This document shows, piece by piece, positions 35,701 to 49,800 of a stretch of DNA of 64,000 nucleotides (position 1 is the first letter of the stretch; the number at the start of each line of letters is the position of its first letter). Made by a program: the position numbers and the translations under genes. Origin of the DNA: Siphlonurus alternatus (taxonomy: Eukaryota; Arthropoda; Insecta; Ephemeroptera; Siphlonuridae); the NCBI GenBank assembly GCA_949825025.1, contig OX463788.1:26244069-26308068 (forward strand), written 5' to 3'. Under the pieces are notes generated by a model that worked only from the letters and a program-made list of their open reading frames with translations, made no database searches and was not told where the DNA came from.

Positions 35701-38700
35701 AGGACCTTGAGAGAGCTTTTACGAACTTTATCAATGTGTTTACCATAAGACAAGTCTGGTGTAAGGACTACACCAAGATCAGTAACTTCAGATACACGCT
35801 CAATCTCAGACTCCTCAACATGGTAACGATGCAAGAGTGGGTCAGTTTTGTTGGTGAAAGTAATTTGTTGACACTTGTTATAATTCAGTTCCATGCGCCA
35901 CATGCGGCACCACTCTACAACACTGTTCAAGTCAGCCTGTAAACGCAAACAGTCAGCAACTTTTTCAATTACAAGATACAGTTTAGTGTCGTCTGCATAC
36001 GACGAACAGCGCGCGTTACGCAAGCATTTGGGCAGATCTGACACAAAGGCCGTGAACAGCAGGGGCCCCAAAACTGACCCCTGAATGACCCCTGACGTCA
36101 CGTGAACTGACTTGGAACTAGTGTTATCAATTGACACTTTCTGAGACCTATCTGACAAGTAACTCTGAATGAGCAGTAACAGAGGTTTATTAACTTGCAT
36201 CATTTGCAACTTCTTTAATAACAAAGCATGAGATACTCTATCAAAAGCTTTAGCGAAGTCTAAATAAATGGCATCTGTTTGTAATTTATCATTAATACTG
36301 TCAGACAGGTCTTGAGTAAATTCCACAAGGTTAGTTACAGTGGATTTATGTGGGACAAAGCCATGCTGTTCATCAGGAATAAAATATTTAATTTCATCAT
36401 ATAGCCTATCATGGATAAATTGTTCAAATATCTTAGCAAAAATAGGTAATATAGAGATAGGTCTATAATTAGATACTAATGATTTGACACCTTTTTTAAA
36501 AACAGGAGTAATCTTGGCATTCTTCCAAGCTTTAGGAAACGTACTAGTATTAATAATTTTATTGTACAAGATATGTAGCGGGACTGAGAGCTCATCAGCA
36601 CATTGATTAATTATATCAGAAGGAATAGGGTCTGAACCAGTGGACTTACCACCCTTGATAGCAGAAAGTTTGGCAACAATATCAGCTCTCAGTATTTCCA
36701 TGGGAACAGTATTAACACGATCTTGAACATTGTTTAAAGAAAAAGTGTCATTATCATTAACCAAGTTATCTTTAAAATAATCAGAGAATAAATTAGCAAT
36801 TGATTCACTATCATTAGCTGTAACATCATTTAGGGTCATAGAATTTGGAAGCCTTTTCCCTTTACTCTTAGACTGAATATGCTTATAAAACTTTTTAGGA
36901 TTAGAACTAAGCATATCATCAATAGCATTAATGTACTTGGAATAAGATAATTCCACTTTGTTTTTAAAAATCTCCCGTTTAACTGAAAATTCGACATAAT
37001 CACATTGTAATTTAGAACGCTTCCATCTTTTATGAGCCCTTTTCTTTGACTGATACGCAGTAATTGTATCATCATCATACCAGGGAGGAAAACGAGGGGG
37101 ATTTACAGAAATGGTAGGTACATTATCGGAAATTACAGCCGATAATAAGTCATAAAATAAATCACAACAATCATCTACTGAGTCCGTGGATTCCATCAAA
37201 TTCCACGGACAAGCCCTCAAACTTGCCTTAAAACTATCAATACACACCCTTCGCCAGTTAAGCATAGGACGCTTAGGAGGGATATGCCGGACAAGAGGTA
37301 CAGGCAAGGTGATGGACCCGTCCAAAGCTATATGGTCAGTAGGGACGGGAGGAGGGGTTTGGGAGACACTAATTTCTAATTGGCGGCCACATGAAAAAAT
37401 TAAGTCAAGGTAATTGTCTCCACGTGTAGGAAAATAAACATGCTGGGTTAAATCGTGCTCAGCCGCTAGCTCAACTAACATACAGTTCAACAGCGCTCGA
37501 TTTTTCAATGATGGTGAAAGTACACCACATGCTTGGGGCACCCAAGATATGTCAGGCAGGTTAAAGTCACCAAAAAGCACTAGAGAGTCATTCTCATGCA
37601 TACTCGCCCGAATAGCAGACAACGAAGCAGTAAGCTCCTCCAGGAAAGACACTGAAGGTCTTGGTATGTATATTACCCCTGTAATGAGTCGACGTCCATC
37701 CTCAGTTATTTATTTATTCATTTATTTCATTATAATTATACATATACATTTTATGGATTACAAAGTTTGCGTTTATATGCATACCGCAATGAGCTAAAGC
37801 TTGAATATATAGAGGGAAAATCAAGATTTCATCTTCTGATATGACTGTTGTAATTAATTCTAAAACAGATTATATTAATATTAAATAATTATAATACTGC
37901 ATGAGGTATGCATGAATCCAGGTCCAGGAGAAAATTCAGGGAGTGCTGGCCCCAGTAGGTCTACAGTATTATGCATATGTAGTAAAAAAAAAATGTTTTG
38001 GACGAATGCCTGTATTGCCTATGTTAAATTTACAATCTTGGGGGGGGGGGGAGAGGGGGACTGTAGCCAGGAGCGATCGGTCCATAGAAGCGAAGAATGC
38101 ACTGCATGACCAACCTTCATAGGATTTGTTGTTGTTTTTTACTTCTCGTAAATAACTCCAAATTAAATGTATTTTAGCTGCCACCAAGTAGTCCAAGAAT
38201 GTAATTTTTATTTTTGAATAAAATCCCGCGCCGCTGTTCACTTCTCGCTTATCTTCGGATTTTTTCGTTATATGTGACTGCTCCCCGAGTGAGCGCCTCA
38301 CCTGCTTACGTCACTAGGACCATCTAACCAATGGCAAGGAAGGAAATTGAGGCTCCTCGGCGGTGAGCATTGGTCAAAATATGAGCGTTGAAGCGCCGTA
38401 TTCAGTGCAGCTCAACCAATCAAATTGCAGAGCATCGTAGCCCGGGAAAAACGGGCGCGATTCACGAAGCAGTTAGCCAGGTTTCTAACCACGTTTAGCT
38501 TAACCACGTTTAACTATACCTGTTTTACGTGTTAAATCACCCAAGTGAAACGTGGTTACGCTAAACGTGGTTAGAAACCTGGCTAACTGCTTCGTGAATC
38601 GCACCCAAAATTTTGGTCACATTTCATGACGAACTTTTTTTTTTTTTTTTTTTTTATTCGTCATTTAACTTGTACATCAATCAAGATCATATATCATAAC

Positions 38701-41700
38701 CTTATCGATTGAAAATTTACATATGTAATATTCTTCAAGACCTAACTTCAAAAATATTTTACTTTTCAAAACATTTTGTTATAATATTATTCTTATTATT
38801 ATTATTATATAATCATATAATTATTAATTTTAATATTTCTTCAAAAACAAATTTATTTTATATATTTATAATTCAAAACAATACATGTCATTACCTTATT
38901 GCAATTAAATAAGGAAACACATGCAAACAAAAACATTTTTTTTTTTTTTTTTTTTTTTTACAATTTCAATTTTCCTAAGGCTCTAGAACAATGCAACACA
39001 TCCTATCTGCATTTTCAACTGTTAGATGAACTTGAATATAATATAATTATATAAACCTATTTTGCAAGAAAGAAATTAAATAAATAAGTACGTTATTTAC
39101 AGGAATCTACAAAAGAGAAAAATAATATATAATATACTATTAAATAATATATTATGTACTTAAAATAATTTATATAATAAAATATTTTAAAATGCATTTT
39201 AAGATGCATTTATAAAGTACGTATCTTCACGTAAATAAACACTTTTTTGTACAAATTAAGCTTAATTACAAGTTACAAGAATGAAATTAAAAAAAAAAGT
39301 TTCAGCTAGCTCGACATATTAATTAAAGTGCTCATTATTAACTCGTCTAGCTATATATTTATATATATTGATATGCAGCATTATGAAAACTGTTGAAAAA
39401 CAATGGAACTGCACTCGTGAGATTTTTTTAACTCGTTTATCGGTTATCGTATATGAAATAATGAAGACGAGTATCACAAGTAAAATTTGTAGATCAGGGA
39501 AATTATTTTTAAGACAATATAATATATGTTATGCATGTTGCTTTTGAACTTAAAAATTTTCAAAACCACGCCCCCTTTTCCAAAAAATTTTCACCTGCGG
39601 CGGGCTGACCGGGGGGCTTGTTTGTTTGTTGCACATCCCACGAGGTTTCCATCGCATCACTGTCTACTGAATCCACTGATCGCCACTGACTGTAGCCCCC
39701 TCAGCCCTTTCCTCCCCCCTTGCCTTGAATATGCGACTCTACAGAGGTCTTCTGGTATATGGAATGAATACATGCATACTGGTCCATATAAATGGGCCTT
39801 TCACAGTCATAATTTTTCTCTTTGCAAATCATAGATGGTGGTTCAAATGGAGAGTTTTTTTGGGTGGAATGACGATAAAACAAAACTTTCACCAAGCACA
39901 GTACATATTAAAATAGTATGGTAAATAATATAACACAAGTTTAGCACTTAAGAGTGTACCGTACCATCCTACTGTCAATTGTCAGATTTTGTGTCAGTGT
40001 GTAAGGAGTATTAAGGGTAAGATAACACGAAACATTGACTGTTGTAGTCCCATTTGATTAACATGTAAACCTTAGCAACCTCATAATAATTCTGAATTTT
40101 TTTTAGAGACAGTTCTTAGCACCAAAAAAATGTAGAAAAAATTTCAAAACAATCGAACGATCCAATTTTTTTTAAATTAATTTTTTAAATTTTCAGAATA
40201 GGGCTTTCCCATGGAGACCTAAACTAAGATATTAATTTTAAAAAATTGGATCGTCTGATTGTTTTGAAATTTTTTCCACATTTTTTTGGTGCTAAGAACT
40301 GTCTCTCAAAAAATATTCAGAATTATTATGAGGTTGCTAAGGTTTACATGTTAATCAAATGGGACTACAACAATCAATGTTTTGTTTTATCTTACCCATA
40401 AGAAGAGAGGAAAAAAAAAAATCTAGCAAGCAGCAAACCAAAAAGAAAAGACAACTTTTTACTTCCATAAGAGACAGTTAGTTTCAGTTACTTTGTATTA
40501 TCTCTACTTTAGTCAGAAAATGGAAGGTATGGATAGTATCACTTGTCTGTCCAGCAAACGAGTGACTGGTCTGCCCTCCCTGTTTAACAAGTTATGTGCC
40601 ATGATTAAGACTTAAATTTTCATTTTTCTAAAAAGCTATCCAGGTATTGACCTTATAAAGCACCAACAGTTGACATTGAAAATCTCATTGTTCATTAGAG
40701 TTGGTATGACACATGCATTTAAGCCAGTAGCAATGCTTTGTTATCACATGAAATCACTCGGTTAAAATCCGCCTGATGTTGATACCTGTCTTTCAGTGGC
40801 GGCTCGTGGGGGGTACTGCTGAACTGCAGCCACACCAGCAAAGTTGGCAGAAATATTTTATTTTTTAAAATTATATTTATGTATTTTTATTTAAATTTGT
40901 CTTAATATTATGATATTTATTTAATATTTTTTAATATTTTCTGGTAGTTTATAGTGTTATTTGTTGAAAAAACATAATTTTCTGTTAAAAAATTGAAGCA
41001 GAAAGTTAAAAACTACGAAAAAAACTGCAGCGCTTGCAGACACACGTTTAACGTTGAAGCGCTATCTCGGCAAATTTCTCGCTCGGTATGGGCGCTCAAT
41101 GATGATCGTGTGTCTGTCTAGCGCTGCAGACTTTCTGTAGAGGCCGCTGCGGAGCTACCAATCACAGTGATCACAGCGTCTAGCTGCCCAATCACAGCGG
41201 CTGGCGCGCTGGTGCGCAAAATTTTCAAACATCTCAGAGCATTGACAGATCATCTGTTTGAGGTTTTCCTTTCGTAATAGATTAAAATTATAGGTAATAT
41301 TACATGTTATTCTATTAGCATCCCTACTTATTGTATTTCATTTTGTTTAAATTTTATATTTACGTTTATTTTCATTTTATATACTCCGTCTCAGAAATAA
41401 TTTTATTTATTTTATGATGAATTAAATTAAAAAATTCAACGACTCTTAACTCTGAAAGTTTAATTATTACTTATTACATTTTGCAGAAAATATTGCAACT
41501 ACTACTTATATTTATTTTAAATGAATTTTTTATAAAAAAAAAGGTAGATATTTAAGCGAAAACCGAAAAAAAAGTGCGCCTGCGGCGGGCTACTGGGGGG
41601 CTCCACCCCCCAGACCCCCCGAATGTGTTTGCCTGCACCACTGTCAGCAGACACACCTATGTCCAAGCCCACGAGCCGCCACTGCTGTCTTTATGATGTC

Positions 41701-44700
41701 AATAAAAGAGTGTTATTTTCTGTTGGCAGAAAATTGAGAAACAGTCCTTTAGAAGTCCTCACATAATATACGTTAATGTAAATGATGCTGAATCTGTACT
41801 ATTTTTTTTTATAATTTATGCATCATAGAAGTACAATTACTGCATTATATGTTTACACATAGGGTACTGTAGTTATTTTAATTCTCTCTTTTTAGACATC
41901 TCCTGGTACAAAACTGTATTTAGTACTTTATTATTTTTTGTATGTGATTTGTATAATTAATTTGTGTATTACATGTATTTAATATTTATGAACAGTACAA
42001 GTAGTATTAGTAGTGACTTCAATTCAATATTCTGGTGAATGCCCAAGCATTTCCAGCTGTATTGTCAAGTCATTGAATGTTATATTAAATACAAATATTG
42101 CTACCTCAGCTAATAAAAAGAAGCCTGTACTACATGTCCTTATAAACTAATGCTTATTTTGTTTCCTAAATATTAGGGAGCCTAAGAAGTGACAGCCAAT
42201 GCAAAAAGAAGTTTTGTCTTTAATTGGGACTGCAGTGACAGAATTATTTTAATGTATAAATTTTTACTCCAATCCTTTAATTTAAACCAATTCCATGCTT
42301 GTACAAAACAATCTCAACAGTATTAAACATTTCAGAATGTGTTCACCTACTTCTGGCTCATGGAGCTCCAGTCAAAGTGAAAAATGTGGCAGGCTGGAGT
42401 CCACTCGCAGAGGCAATAAGTTATGGTGATAGACAGACAAGTGAGTTGATTCAAAACATGAAAATATTCAAATGTATAGTATTCATTTAATGTTCTACAC
42501 AGTAAAACAAACTCAAGTTTATTACGTGAAAACAATGCTTGTGCCAATTTTTCTTGTGGAGCAATAAGAATATCGTCATCATAATTTTATTATAACCTCT
42601 TCCTATTTGTTTATTGGCTTTTCACAGGACTATTCAGTATAGCGATACATTGTTGGAAAAAATTCAGGTTTTGCATTTCAAACAAAACAAAGTATTCAGT
42701 TTGCATTTTAAGAAGGTCTTGATAATGCACATAGGTAGAAATTCAAACAATAGACTTTATCATCATGCAAACGTAATATTTTGTATTGATCCTGAATTTG
42801 CAAACTGAATATTCTGTACTCCACAAACTTTATAAACTGATGATTTCTCCTCTACCATTTCAATACATAACTTTTCTTATTCATACTGTATTTGCATATT
42901 ATAAATTTAATATACCGATACATGTTTGACAATATTTGTATCTATTTTCAGTTTCCTCTTTATTGAGGAAGTTGAAGCAACAGTCAAGAGAGCAGGTGGA
43001 GGAGAGAAGGCCGAACCTTGTAGCTGCTCTTCACAGTATTGGAGACTTCTACATGGAGCTTAAGTGGGACTTCCAGAGCTGGGGTGAGATTAACCACCTT
43101 TTCAGTTTCTAAAGTTAAAGTACGATAAGAAACTAACCTTTACTTGCAATGTTCTATCAAAATATATGAAACTGCCAGATGTAAAAGTAGACATTTCTTT
43201 GTTTAGAGATAAGAAAAATAACAGAAGTTTGTTGCAAATGTCAAATGTCTGCTTTTATATCTGGCCAGTCTTGCATTTACTATGTGTAGTATGGTACACC
43301 CAATGCCAAATCTAATGCGAAAATCTCAGGGAAGCAGCCCTATGCTTGGAAAAGCCATCTTGATAATGAGTTACCTGTTACTAATGATGAGCATTGACAG
43401 CACAGCAACCTTTATTACTGATAATGAGTTGAATTTATTTATCGCATTGTTTCCCAAAAAGCACAGGAAAAACAGTAAAATAACTCATAAACAACATTAA
43501 CAGTCACCGTGCTGTCAATCCTCATCATGGATGACGAGTAATTCATCATGTTGATGGTCCTGGCTGTTACAAGCATAGGGTTGCCTCTCCGAGATTTTCG
43601 CATTAGATTTGGCATTGGGTGTCCATATAATTTATGCATTTATTAGTTGAAACATGACAGCGGCACTTTCAGATAAGAGCTGTCTGTAAGTGCATTAATT
43701 AAAATTCTTTGTTATTCCTTAATCAAAGTTCCTGAATAATATTTTTTATTTCATAATTGGTATTTTTTTTTCCGATTCGGTTTCCTGCTCTTTGGTGTAG
43801 TGGTTAGTACACTTGGCTCTCGTCCGAGAGGTCCCCGGTTCAAATCCCGAATACGGCAGACTTTTCGCGACTTGGAATGGGTGTGACTGGCTACTAGATG
43901 AAAGAGTTGGTAGGAGGAAGGCAGCTTACGGCTGTCTATACTCCGCTGGGGTGATTAAGACCGCGGAATGTTGTGCAAACAACATACAGTACGTGCCCCG
44001 CTAAGAAACGGTACTTAACTGTCTGGCATGCAGACTGGGTTTTAGGAGCCCCAGAGAGCACTGTGAACAATGTTGAAAAACAAGTTCTGCCATTGGTAAC
44101 TAAACTACTACTATTTTTTTTTCTCTGAACCACGCCTATTTTATTCCTTATATAGGTTTCATTTAATTTCAAACCACAAATCTATGCTACAGTTCCATTG
44201 GTATCTCGCATCCTTCCGTCTGACATATGTCGAATTCACAAGCGAGGGTCATCAATGAGGCTTGACACAACCCTTGTAGACTTCAATGATATGAAGTGGG
44301 AGAGAGGAGACATAAGCTTCCTGTTCAATGGTGACCGGAAACCTGCCCAGTCTTTGACAGTGCTGGACAACAGAGATCGTCTCTATCAGCGAGTCAGATA
44401 TGAGGTGAGAATTAACCTATCCAGCTTGTACACTCCATTTGAATAAAAATGTCCGATCTGGCCATGTTAAAGCATAGCCGGATCAGACATTTTTATTCAA
44501 ATGGAGTGTTATCTCAACAGAACAGTATGGAAATTCATCAATGTATGTTTGTAATGAAGTAGTTCATTTACTTCCATATATATATATGGGGGAGAAAGGA
44601 AGGGTGGGGGGGTTTATGCTCCAACATGTTAATTGTTCTGGTATTCTTTTTTATACCTGTTTGTTTATCTCGATTTTCAATAACAATAAAACTAGCTATT

Positions 44701-46763
44701 CTATAGAGTCTTTGGCTGATTTGTGGGTTGTGTGTGTGTGTGTTGTAGGAGACTGAGCAAGAGGTGGAGGATGAAGTAGACCTACTCATGAGCAGTGATA
44801 TCATTGCCGTTCAAATGTCCACCAAGTCTATAAGCTTCTCCAGAGCACAGGTCGGCTGGTTTTTCAAAGAAGATCGCAAGGTATAAACTAAATCCATCAC
44901 TCTACATTAAACTTGAAACCAAGCATTGACAAATCTTTATTATTATTTGTTTGTCCAATAACATAAGGTGGAAGGGATCACAAATCATGTGCATGTTTTT
45001 AAATACCTTTGAACTTTCACCCTTCTCACCTTAATGGGATCCTAGAAAATGCCAATTCCAAGGATTTTAAAATTAATTGAAAATACAGTTTATAGAATCT
45101 AATGTAGAAAAAACATGTACAATGGCTGCAGTATTTATTTTTCTATTCGGTGATATGAAAATATATACACCCTTAGTCAGTAAAAGTGGAACACTTTGCA
45201 TGCTGGAGTGTAGAAATAAGCACCATCAGTCCACTCGCTTGCTGATCTGACACCGTCAGAGTTCAAGTGAGGTGACTCCTCTGAATCTAGAAGGCCACAA
45301 TAAGAGGCAGTGTTCAGAACTGTGAGTGAACTGTAGTACAGGATTCTTAGGGATAATTCCTATGTTGACCCCGGCAAAATTAGATCCAGCAATTTTTTGA
45401 TTGATTATTGTGTATCATGATATTATGAAGTAAATTCCAAAAGTCCTCCTCTGGAAAACGCTTGCGTCAGCCGCCATATCGGAAAATGTATTATTTTTTA
45501 AAAAAATCATAAGTCACGTTATATCTATCACATACTTAAAATAAAACCTGAAATGGGTAGGTATTATAATGGTTCATTATAAAAAAAATTGGCACCTTTT
45601 TTTTATAAAAAATTCCAAGAGATATTTTAATTTTTATAATATTTTAAAAACTATGTTTCGGAAAATTGTCCTGTAACTTGAAAAATTAAAAGAATATGGA
45701 AAAAAGTTTCAGATAAAACGTGTTACCTATTAAATGGAAATAAAGAATAATTTTACAGTTTGAAGATATTCTAATTACAACCGCAGATATTTACAAAAAC
45801 ATAAAATGACCTTTGCAGTTTGTTAATACAAATTCACTCGCTAATAATACACTCTCTCCAAATCTTTAATCATAACGTCATGAACTTTGTTCGTAAACTT
45901 GCTCAGAGTATACCGAGCTGAGTTTACGAACAGGCCTAATGTTTAAAGGTTTGGAGAGAGTGTATTATTAGCGAGTGAATTTTTATTAACAAACATTTTA
46001 TGTTTTTGTAAATATCTGCGGTTGTAATTAGAGTATCTTCAAACTGTAAAATTATTCTTTATTTCCATTTAATAGGTAACACGTTTTATCTGAAACTTTT
46101 TTCCATATTTTTTTAATTTTCCAAGTTACAGGACAATTTTCCGAAACATAGTTTTTAAAATATTATAAAAATTAAAATATCTATTGAAATTTTTTATGAT
46201 AAAAGGTACCAATTTTTTTGATAATGAACCATTATAATACCTACCCATTTCAGCTTTTATTTTAAGTATGTGATAGATATAACGTGACTTATGATTTTTT
46301 AAAGAAAGTAATGCATTTTCCGATATGGCGGCTGACGCAAGCGTTTTCCAGAGGAGAACTTTAGACATTTCTTTTATAATATCATGATACACAATAATCA
46401 ATCAAAAAATTACTGGATCTAATTTTGCCGGGGTCAAACCCTAAGAATCCTGTACTACTGATGGTGCACACTTCAACACTCCAGCATGCGACGTGTTCTA
46501 CTTTTATTGACCAAGACTGTATGCAGTTCATTGCTCTTTATTTTGTTTCTCTGCTTTGGTACAGTAGAATAGTATTCTACTGCATGTACCAGTAGGAACA
46601 TTGCTTATGAACAACCAAAAAACCACTTTTATCGTAATGAAAACCTACCACCTGCTTTCAAAATTATTTTATGGGTTTTCAAAAAAAAACAAAAAATGTG
46701 GGGGTAAAGCTTCCAGAGCTTTTGAATCTCAAGTCTGCGTCTGCTAATATAAGATTTAAAAAG

Positions 46764-46809
<46 letters not shown>

Positions 46810-49800
46810 ACAGTACATTCATTTTGCTTTTTATTGAAAAAAGAAAAGAAGGGAAGGAAAGGAAACTGTCTATTAAATCCATGAACCTGTTTCTTGGTGC
46901 ATAAATAAATTAAAAATTTCCCTTCACCAACTAAATTCTTACTGTACACTGTTCCATCTTTTTTTTATATTCCCTTTCCCCACTCCTATTCCTTGCATTT
47001 CTATAAAAAAATTATTAGTACCGTCTTTTCATTTATGTAATTGGTTCTGTTTCTCAGGAAATGGTTGGTCCATTCCACTCCGAGTTCTACAACATCAATG
47101 GTATGGTGTTGGAATCTCGCAAGCGCAGGGAACACCTTTCAGAAGAAGATCTCAGGAAGAACAAAGCTATTGTAGAAAGTTTTACTAAAGGAGGAACATC
47201 ACAAATGGACATCAATGGAGAGGTAATCTTTACAATTAGTTTACAGCTCAGTATTCGCTGATAACAATAGAAAACAATAAAAAAAAAGTTAGACCCTAAG
47301 CTTTCCCCGTATTATTCTGACATTCTTTCTATTCCATGATCCAGTTGCAACTATGTTTGTGACTATGTATAATGTTCTTATTTTTGCACTAGAAAAATGC
47401 ATTAAATTTTCATACGGCAAAAAAAAAAAAAACAAGCACATCAACTTCTTTCTCTCTCTTTCTCGCACCCCTCCCCCCTCCCAGTTTTCCCACTACTTTC
47501 TCTGCAAAATTTTAAATTCCAATGTTCAAATGTTCTTCAAAAGGGTCAAAATCCTTCCCCTTGTGGCTACTTCCAGCAGTAATGTTACGTCTGTTGAACG
47601 GTATTTAATATAGTTTTTGAAATGAAATATTCCTTGAAATGACTACGTAGTTATTCAATTGTAACTCTTTAAACAGGCTCTGTGTGAGGGAGGGAGCAGA
47701 GGTGACATGTCTTACAATTTTATTTTTTAAATGACACAGAAGGAGAGATGGAGGTGATATTCCCATGGATTTCAAAATTTTGTGTGAAGAGGTGCAATGT
47801 TCATTGATTCTTTTTTAGTTCCATATACACTGTATGGAAAAGTTTTAACCAAAAAAAGAAAAATAATAATAATAATAATAATAAAGTGAGTAAATAAGAA
47901 ATAAAAAAATAACTCTTATGATAGTATCTTATACTTTCAAGTACTTAATTTCTTTAATTTATTTACCCTTAGTAATGCAATTAAATGATAAGGAAGATAT
48001 ATAGACAAGAGTTTAAAAAAAATGACTTATATGTGCAGCCAGTGAGGAGGCCGTCATTGCCACCACCAGCTGCATGCCGTGTAACGTGGCCTGAATATCT
48101 GGCAGGATCATCCTCGGGGCCACCAAATCTCGGTAGGCAGATGGTCTACAAGCAAACCAGCAAAGCCTTCAGAGCAACTGTGGCCATGGTAAGAAAATTG
48201 AGAAACAAATAAAAATTTACATATTAAAGATGGATGCTGTTAAGTCCAAGTTTTTAACATGCAATGCTCTTAGTTGAATGTCTTCAAAGTTGATTTGCAA
48301 AATCTAAAACTGAGTTGGCCCTATTGCAGTAGTACAGTATACAACAAAAAGCTAAATTTTTTTCAATAAAACATTTCAAAAGAAAATTATACCAGTCGCT
48401 TATCCGATTTCAAGCTTCCTGTAAAATTTCATGAAAAATGTAACTTTAAAAAATCAAAGTCTAATTTAATATGTACACTTTTTGTGTTTAATAAACAAAT
48501 ATTATTAAAAAAAAACAAATGAGGAGCAAGAGGCATAGGCTTGATTATCTCAAAATAGAATTGCATTATCTACCCTGCAGTCTTCAAATTAAGGAAAATT
48601 AACCATTTAGGTTGTGATAATCTTATTAAAAGAAAAGGATAGGAATAACCAGCAAGGCCTTACCGTTCTAAAGAGTCACAGCAGGTGGAAATTCTTGCGG
48701 TCACAGAGGTTCACTCGAAAATTTTTACATTTTTGAAACGTTTCGCATTGTGGAGATGCTTCTTCAGTCACAAGAAGAAGCATCTTCTTGTGACTGAAGA
48801 AGCATCTCCACGATGCGAAACGTTTCAAAAATGTAAAAATTTTCGAGTGAACCTCTGTGACCGCAAGAATTTCCACCTGCTGTGACTCTTTCGATCGGTA
48901 AGGCTTTGCTGGTTATTCCTATCCTTTTCTTTTAATAAGACTACCCTGCAGTTTATTTGATATTTCTTATTATTTCAAGAGAAATGCGTGATTGAAATTT
49001 CATGGGGTGTTCTCGAAAGTATTTGTAAAGTTCTCTCTACACACTTTAATTCCTAGTCAGTGCAATCCATTTTTTAATTTAAACAACATAAAAATCTGTT
49101 TCTTAAAACGATTCAGCATTATTTTGTATTAAATTAGTTAATTTAATTGATCTTGGAAATTGCAAATTATTGATTGACATGTTGACTTATGCATTTCTTT
49201 TATTCAAGATAAATTTAACATGCTTGCTTCCAGAGTCCAGACTTCCCTCTGTCCGTGGAGATGCTGCTCAATGTTCTGGAAGTTGTTGCCCCCTTCAAAC
49301 ACTTCAGCAAGCTCAGGGAATTTGTCGAGATGAAGCTGCCTCCGGGCTTCCCAGTCAAAATTGGTGAGATGAGTTTATACTTACCGTGTACAGATTTTGT
49401 AGTAAAAATAAATTGCCTTTTTTAATGAAAAGATAACATGGATCAGCTGTTCGACATAGTCCCATTTGATTAACATGTAAACCTTAGCAAATTCACAAAT
49501 ATTCTTAAATTTTTTTTCAGAGAGTTAGTACCTGAAAGCCACAGGATAAATTTCAAAACAATAAAATAATTCAAGACAATTTTTTTTAATTACATATTTT
49601 TTTTAATTATCAGAATAGGGCTTTCCCATGAAGAGCCAAGCTAAAAACTTAATTAAAAAAAAAAAAAAAATAGGCTCAAATAATTGTCTTGAATTTTTTT
49701 CTGTGGCTTTTAGGTACTAAAATCTGTCTCATTTTTTTTTTTCAGAATTTTTGTGAATTGCTAAGGTTTACATGTTAATCAAATGGGACTACAAAATCAG

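Larger units (their letters stand above)
48620..48942. mobile_element. 323-bp near-perfect palindrome in intron 8
   Basis: Inverted halves meet at about 48781 with very few mismatches from AATCTTATTAAAAGAAAAGG inward. The two identical short open frames on opposite strands are a by-product. Each half carries a hammerhead-like motif. Confidence 0.88.

Noticed and set aside
42614..42808. 64-codon plus-strand frame in an ANKRD13C intron
   Set aside because: Exons 3 and 4 join exactly without it and it has no similarity to the family.
43793..43857. Functional tRNA-Glu gene
   Set aside because: The T-stem is mispaired and the acceptor stem does not close; a SINE body follows, so it is a tRNA-derived repeat.
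48676..48885. Two almost identical 66-codon frames on opposite strands
   Set aside because: A consequence of the palindrome, not a duplicated gene.
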